8,597 nt of DNA from Clostridia bacterium (GTDB lineage Bacteria > Bacillota_A > Clostridia > Christensenellales > Aristaeellaceae): positions 1-8,597 of the forward strand of contig JAFUPT010000130.1 of assembly GCA_017481065.1 (NCBI GenBank), read 5' to 3'. Shown here piece by piece: positions 6,312 to 8,597 of this stretch. The position numbers and the translations under genes were made by a program. The notes under the pieces are model-generated. The model was not told where the DNA came from and did not search any database. It was given only the letters and a program-made list of their open reading frames with translations. Numbering within the stretch: the first letter of the stretch is position 1; every line of letters begins with the position of its first letter.

Positions 6312-7370
6312 TCAGCCGCCCGCAATCAGGCGCATGATATCCTGGTAAGTGAAGAATATGAAGGCCGCGAGCAGCAGCAAAAAGCCTGCGGCGTGCACCA
6401 TGCCCTCCTTCTCAGGGGGGAGGGGCTTCCTGCGAATGCCCTCGATGATCAAAAATACCAGCCTTCCGCCGTCCAGCGCGGGCAGGGGCAGCAGGTTCAT
6501 GATGCCGAGGTTCAGGGAAATGATGAACAGCAGGTTCACCACAGCGTATAGCTTCTCATCCGAGATCAGATCGCTGGCAAAGCTGATGATGCCCACCGTG
6601 CCCATCATATCCTCGGTGCCCTCGCCCCGGAAGAACAGGTTCTTCAGGCTTTCCAGCAGCAGCTTCACCACATCCACCATGTAGCTCCAGGATTCCTTCA
6701 CTGCCTCCACGATGGTGAACGGCCTGCCGCCGAAGCTGATGCCCAGCATGTAGGTCACGGTGCCGTTTTCCTCGTCCACAACCCTCTGCGGCAGCACCAT
6801 CAGCTTGTGTTCCTCGCCGCCGCGGTCGATGGTCATTTCCAGCTCTTGCTCCAGGTTCGCCGTCTGGAAAACCTGCTGCAGGGTGAGGATACCTTCCTCA
6901 TCATAGCTGATATCCGTGCCATTGATGCTGGTTACAATGTCGCCCAGCTCCAGTCCGCTCTCTGCGGCGGGCATGTTCGGGTCGATTTCCGAGATTCGCG
7001 GCTGGTATTCCGCCACATAAAAACTGCTCAGCAAAATTACGCAGGAAACAAAGGCCAGCACGAAATTCATCGCCGGCCCGGCCAGCATGGTCAGGAAACG
7101 CTTCCACACTGGCACATTATTGAAGACGTTGGGCGCGGGATTTTCCTCGTCCTCGCCCGCAAATCTGCAGTAACCGCCGAGGGGAATGGCGCGCAGGGAA
7201 TATTGAATGCCCTTGCGCTTCCAGCCGATGATTTTCGGCCCGAAACCCACGGCGAACTCCACCACGCCGATGCCGGTCAGCCGGCCTACGAGGTAGTGGC
7301 CGAATTCATGCACGGTCACAATGAAGCCCAGCAGCACGATGGCGATGATAATATAGAAGATTTTTAGCAT
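6312..7370 (-). CDS. rseP: Site-2 intramembrane zinc metalloprotease with one PDZ domain
   Basis: RseP/RasP family (M50), an integral membrane protease that cuts transmembrane segments such as truncated anti-sigma factors and remnant signal peptides. It has 352 residues. The first membrane segment carries the zinc motif HEFGH (residues 21-25). A second hydrophobic segment is at about 96-118 (LAGPAMNF). One PDZ domain lies at about 121-195. The second half of the active site is NLLPLPALDGGR (about 292-303), whose D300 is the third zinc ligand, and a last membrane helix is at about 325-347. Homologues with a single PDZ are usual in Firmicutes, while E. coli RseP has two. The ATG at 7370 overlaps the dxr stop by 7 bases and has GGAG 6 bases upstream. 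Its substrate here is unknown; no anti-sigma gene is present in the window. Confidence 0.95.
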   Translation of the reverse strand: MLKIFYIIIAIVLLGFIVTVHEFGHYLVGRLTGIGVVEFAVGFGPKIIGWKRKGIQYSLRAIPLGGYCRFAGEDEENPAPNVFNNVPVWKRFLTMLAGPAMNFVLAFVSCVILLSSFYVAEYQPRISEIDPNMPAAESGLELGDIVTSINGTDISYDEEGILTLQQVFQTANLEQELEMTIDRGGEEHKLMVLPQRVVDEENGTVTYMLGISFGGRPFTIVEAVKESWSYMVDVVKLLLESLKNLFFRGEGTEDMMGTVGIISFASDLISDEKLYAVVNLLFIISLNLGIMNLLPLPALDGGRLVFLIIEGIRRKPLPPEKEGMVHAAGFLLLLAAFIFFTYQDIMRLIAGG

Positions 7371-8518
7371 GTCTTTCTCCGAATCAATTCATTTGCCCAT
7401 CCGCGGGCCTCGGCGTCCGCCTGGTATACATCGCCGATGCAGGAAATGCTGCGCTGCGCCACATGGTCCAGCGCATCCCGCAGGATCTCAGGAATGCGGC
7501 CGAAGGGAATTCTGCCCTCCAAAAATGCGGCCACAGCCGCTTCGTTCGCGCCGTTGAACACAATGGGCATGCCGCCGCCCGCCTTCAACGCCTCGATGGC
7601 GTAGCCCAGCGCGGGGAAGCGGGCAAGGTCCGGCTCATAGAAATTCAGCGCCGCGATCTGGGCAAAATCCAGCCGCTTTGCCTCGTAGGGCAGGCGCTCC
7701 GGGTAGCTCATGGCGTAGCCGATGGGGCCGCGCATATCCGGGCAGCCCAGCTGGGCCAGCACCGCGCCGTCCTCAAACTCCACCATGGAATGTATGATGC
7801 TCTGGGGATGCACCACCACGCGAATCTTCTCCGCAGGCATAGAAAACAGGTGGTGTGCCTCGATGATTTCAAGGCCCTTGTTCACCATGGAAGCGCAGTC
7901 CACGGTGATCTTCCGGCCCATGTTCCAGGTGGGATGGCGCAGCACTTCGGAAACGGTCGCCTTTTCGATCTGTTCCTTCGTCCATGTGCGCAGCGCGCCG
8001 CCCGAGGCCGTCAGCAGGATGCTCCGGGGCGCATTGCCCTGCGCTGCCTGCAGGCACTGGAAGATGGCGGAATGCTCGCTGTCCACGGGCAGCATGGGCT
8101 TATTCAGCCTGCGCGCCTTCTCCATCACCAGGTCGCCGCCGGTGACGAGGGCTTCCTTGTTGGCCAGCAGCACCTCTTTGCACACGTCAAGGGCCGTCCA
8201 TACCGCGTCCAGTCCGGCGATGCCGGTGATGGCGCAGAGGGCGGAATCGCTCTTCACGGCTTTCAGCGCCTGCACGGAGCAGCCCGCACCGAAGAACCAC
8301 TGGCAGAATTTCAGGTCTTCGGGAATGCTTTCGGGTTCATGCACCATGCCCGCAGCTTGCGGGCGGAATTCGCGCACCAGCTCAAAGAGTTTATCGGCGG
8401 AGCTGTGCGCGGTCAGGCAAACGGCAGAGAATCGATCCGGATAGCGGCGCACCAAATCCAGCGCCTGCCCTCCGATCGATCCCGTTGCCCCAAGTATTGA
8501 AATTGTTTTCTGATTCAT
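7364..8518 (-). CDS. dxr: 1-deoxy-D-xylulose 5-phosphate reductoisomerase
   Basis: A cytoplasmic NADPH-dependent enzyme, the first committed step of the MEP pathway, which turns DXP into 2-C-methyl-D-erythritol 4-phosphate. It has 384 residues, normal for the family. The N-terminal Rossmann motif is GATGSIG (10-16). The metal and catalytic residues are D146 and E148 (PVDSEHSAIFQ) and E217 (NKGLE). The flexible loop region (HPTWNMGRKITVD, about 195-207) and the C-terminal helical domain (from about 285, with FNGANEAAVAAFL) are present. The ATG at 8518 places the Rossmann strand correctly at the N-terminus. Its ribosome binding site is weak (GGAAA at 8525-8529, 6-base spacing), unlike the genes after it. 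The gene begins 36 bases after the probable cdsA stop and overlaps rseP. It probably shares a promoter with genes upstream of the window. Confidence 0.97.
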   Translation of the reverse strand: MNQKTISILGATGSIGGQALDLVRRYPDRFSAVCLTAHSSADKLFELVREFRPQAAGMVHEPESIPEDLKFCQWFFGAGCSVQALKAVKSDSALCAITGIAGLDAVWTALDVCKEVLLANKEALVTGGDLVMEKARRLNKPMLPVDSEHSAIFQCLQAAQGNAPRSILLTASGGALRTWTKEQIEKATVSEVLRHPTWNMGRKITVDCASMVNKGLEIIEAHHLFSMPAEKIRVVVHPQSIIHSMVEFEDGAVLAQLGCPDMRGPIGYAMSYPERLPYEAKRLDFAQIAALNFYEPDLARFPALGYAIEALKAGGGMPIVFNGANEAAVAAFLEGRIPFGRIPEILRDALDHVAQRSISCIGDVYQADAEARGWANELIRRKTC

Positions 8519-8554
8519 TTTCGATTTCCAGATTGGTATTTGGTCGTTTTTTTC

Positions 8555-8597
8555 TTACATGCCCGCCATGCGGAAGAAGATATAGCAGCTCGCGCCA
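8555..8597 (-). CDS. cdsA: C-terminal end of a probable phosphatidate cytidylyltransferase (partial)
   Basis: Reading leftward from the window edge, one frame gives GASCYIFFRMAGM followed by TAA at 8555-8557; the rest lies outside the window. The short hydrophobic end fits the last membrane helix of CdsA, which makes CDP-diacylglycerol for phospholipid synthesis. Identification rests mainly on gene order, because cdsA directly precedes dxr in most Firmicutes (uppS-cdsA-dxr). Thirteen residues alone cannot prove it, and another membrane protein is possible. Confidence 0.5.
   Translation of the reverse strand, partial: GASCYIFFRMAGM

Noticed and set aside
7463..8500. A 345-codon plus-strand open frame antisense to dxr, and similar ones over rseP and ispG
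   Set aside because: Same shadow effect: low-complexity composition, no family motifs, and complete real enzymes on the minus strand.
8519..8554. A promoter in the gap before dxr
   Set aside because: The 36 bases are too short for a convincing -35/-10 pair outside the upstream gene, and I see none. Read-through from cdsA is more likely.

Overview
The window is a compact, leftward-transcribed (minus strand) gene cluster from a GC-rich bacterium, most likely a member of the Clostridia or a related Firmicutes lineage. The evidence is a Gram-positive type PolC replicative polymerase, the non-mevalonate (MEP) isoprenoid genes dxr and ispG, and the order cdsA-dxr-rseP-ispG-polC. That order is the usual clostridial form of a cluster that in Bacillus has proS where ispG sits here.

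Reading in the direction of transcription (right to left): the last 13 codons of a probable cdsA (8555-8596) are followed by dxr (7364-8518), rseP (6312-7370), ispG (5251-6300) and polC (921-5249). Two small genes come next and are the unusual part: a secreted barnase-type ribonuclease (410-919) and its barstar-type inhibitor (154-417). Spacing is very tight throughout: 36 nt, 7-nt overlap, 11 nt, 1 nt, 1 nt, 8-nt overlap. No promoter is visible in the window, so all six complete genes are probably read from a promoter upstream, beyond the right edge.

The first 153 bases are non-coding and hold four inverted repeats in a row. One behaves as a leftward terminator for the operon (27-49 with a T run at 25-29). 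One behaves as a rightward terminator (58-88), presumably for a convergent gene beyond the left edge. Two further near-perfect palindromes (98-120 and 129-151) make up a compound repeat-like element. A degraded, inverted copy of part of that element occupies the left edge (1-32).

Functionally, dxr and ispG are steps of MEP isoprenoid synthesis, which supplies the lipid carrier used by the cell envelope. cdsA makes the phospholipid precursor CDP-diacylglycerol, rseP is a membrane protease, and polC replicates the chromosome. The ribonuclease/inhibitor pair is an accessory module attached to the 3' end of this essential operon. Overlapping frames link the inhibitor's translation to that of the toxin. 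The ribonuclease keeps all the recognised active-site residues of barnase, but it is strongly acidic and has a Trp/Tyr-rich C-terminal tail not present in classical barnase. This is the most interesting part of the window.
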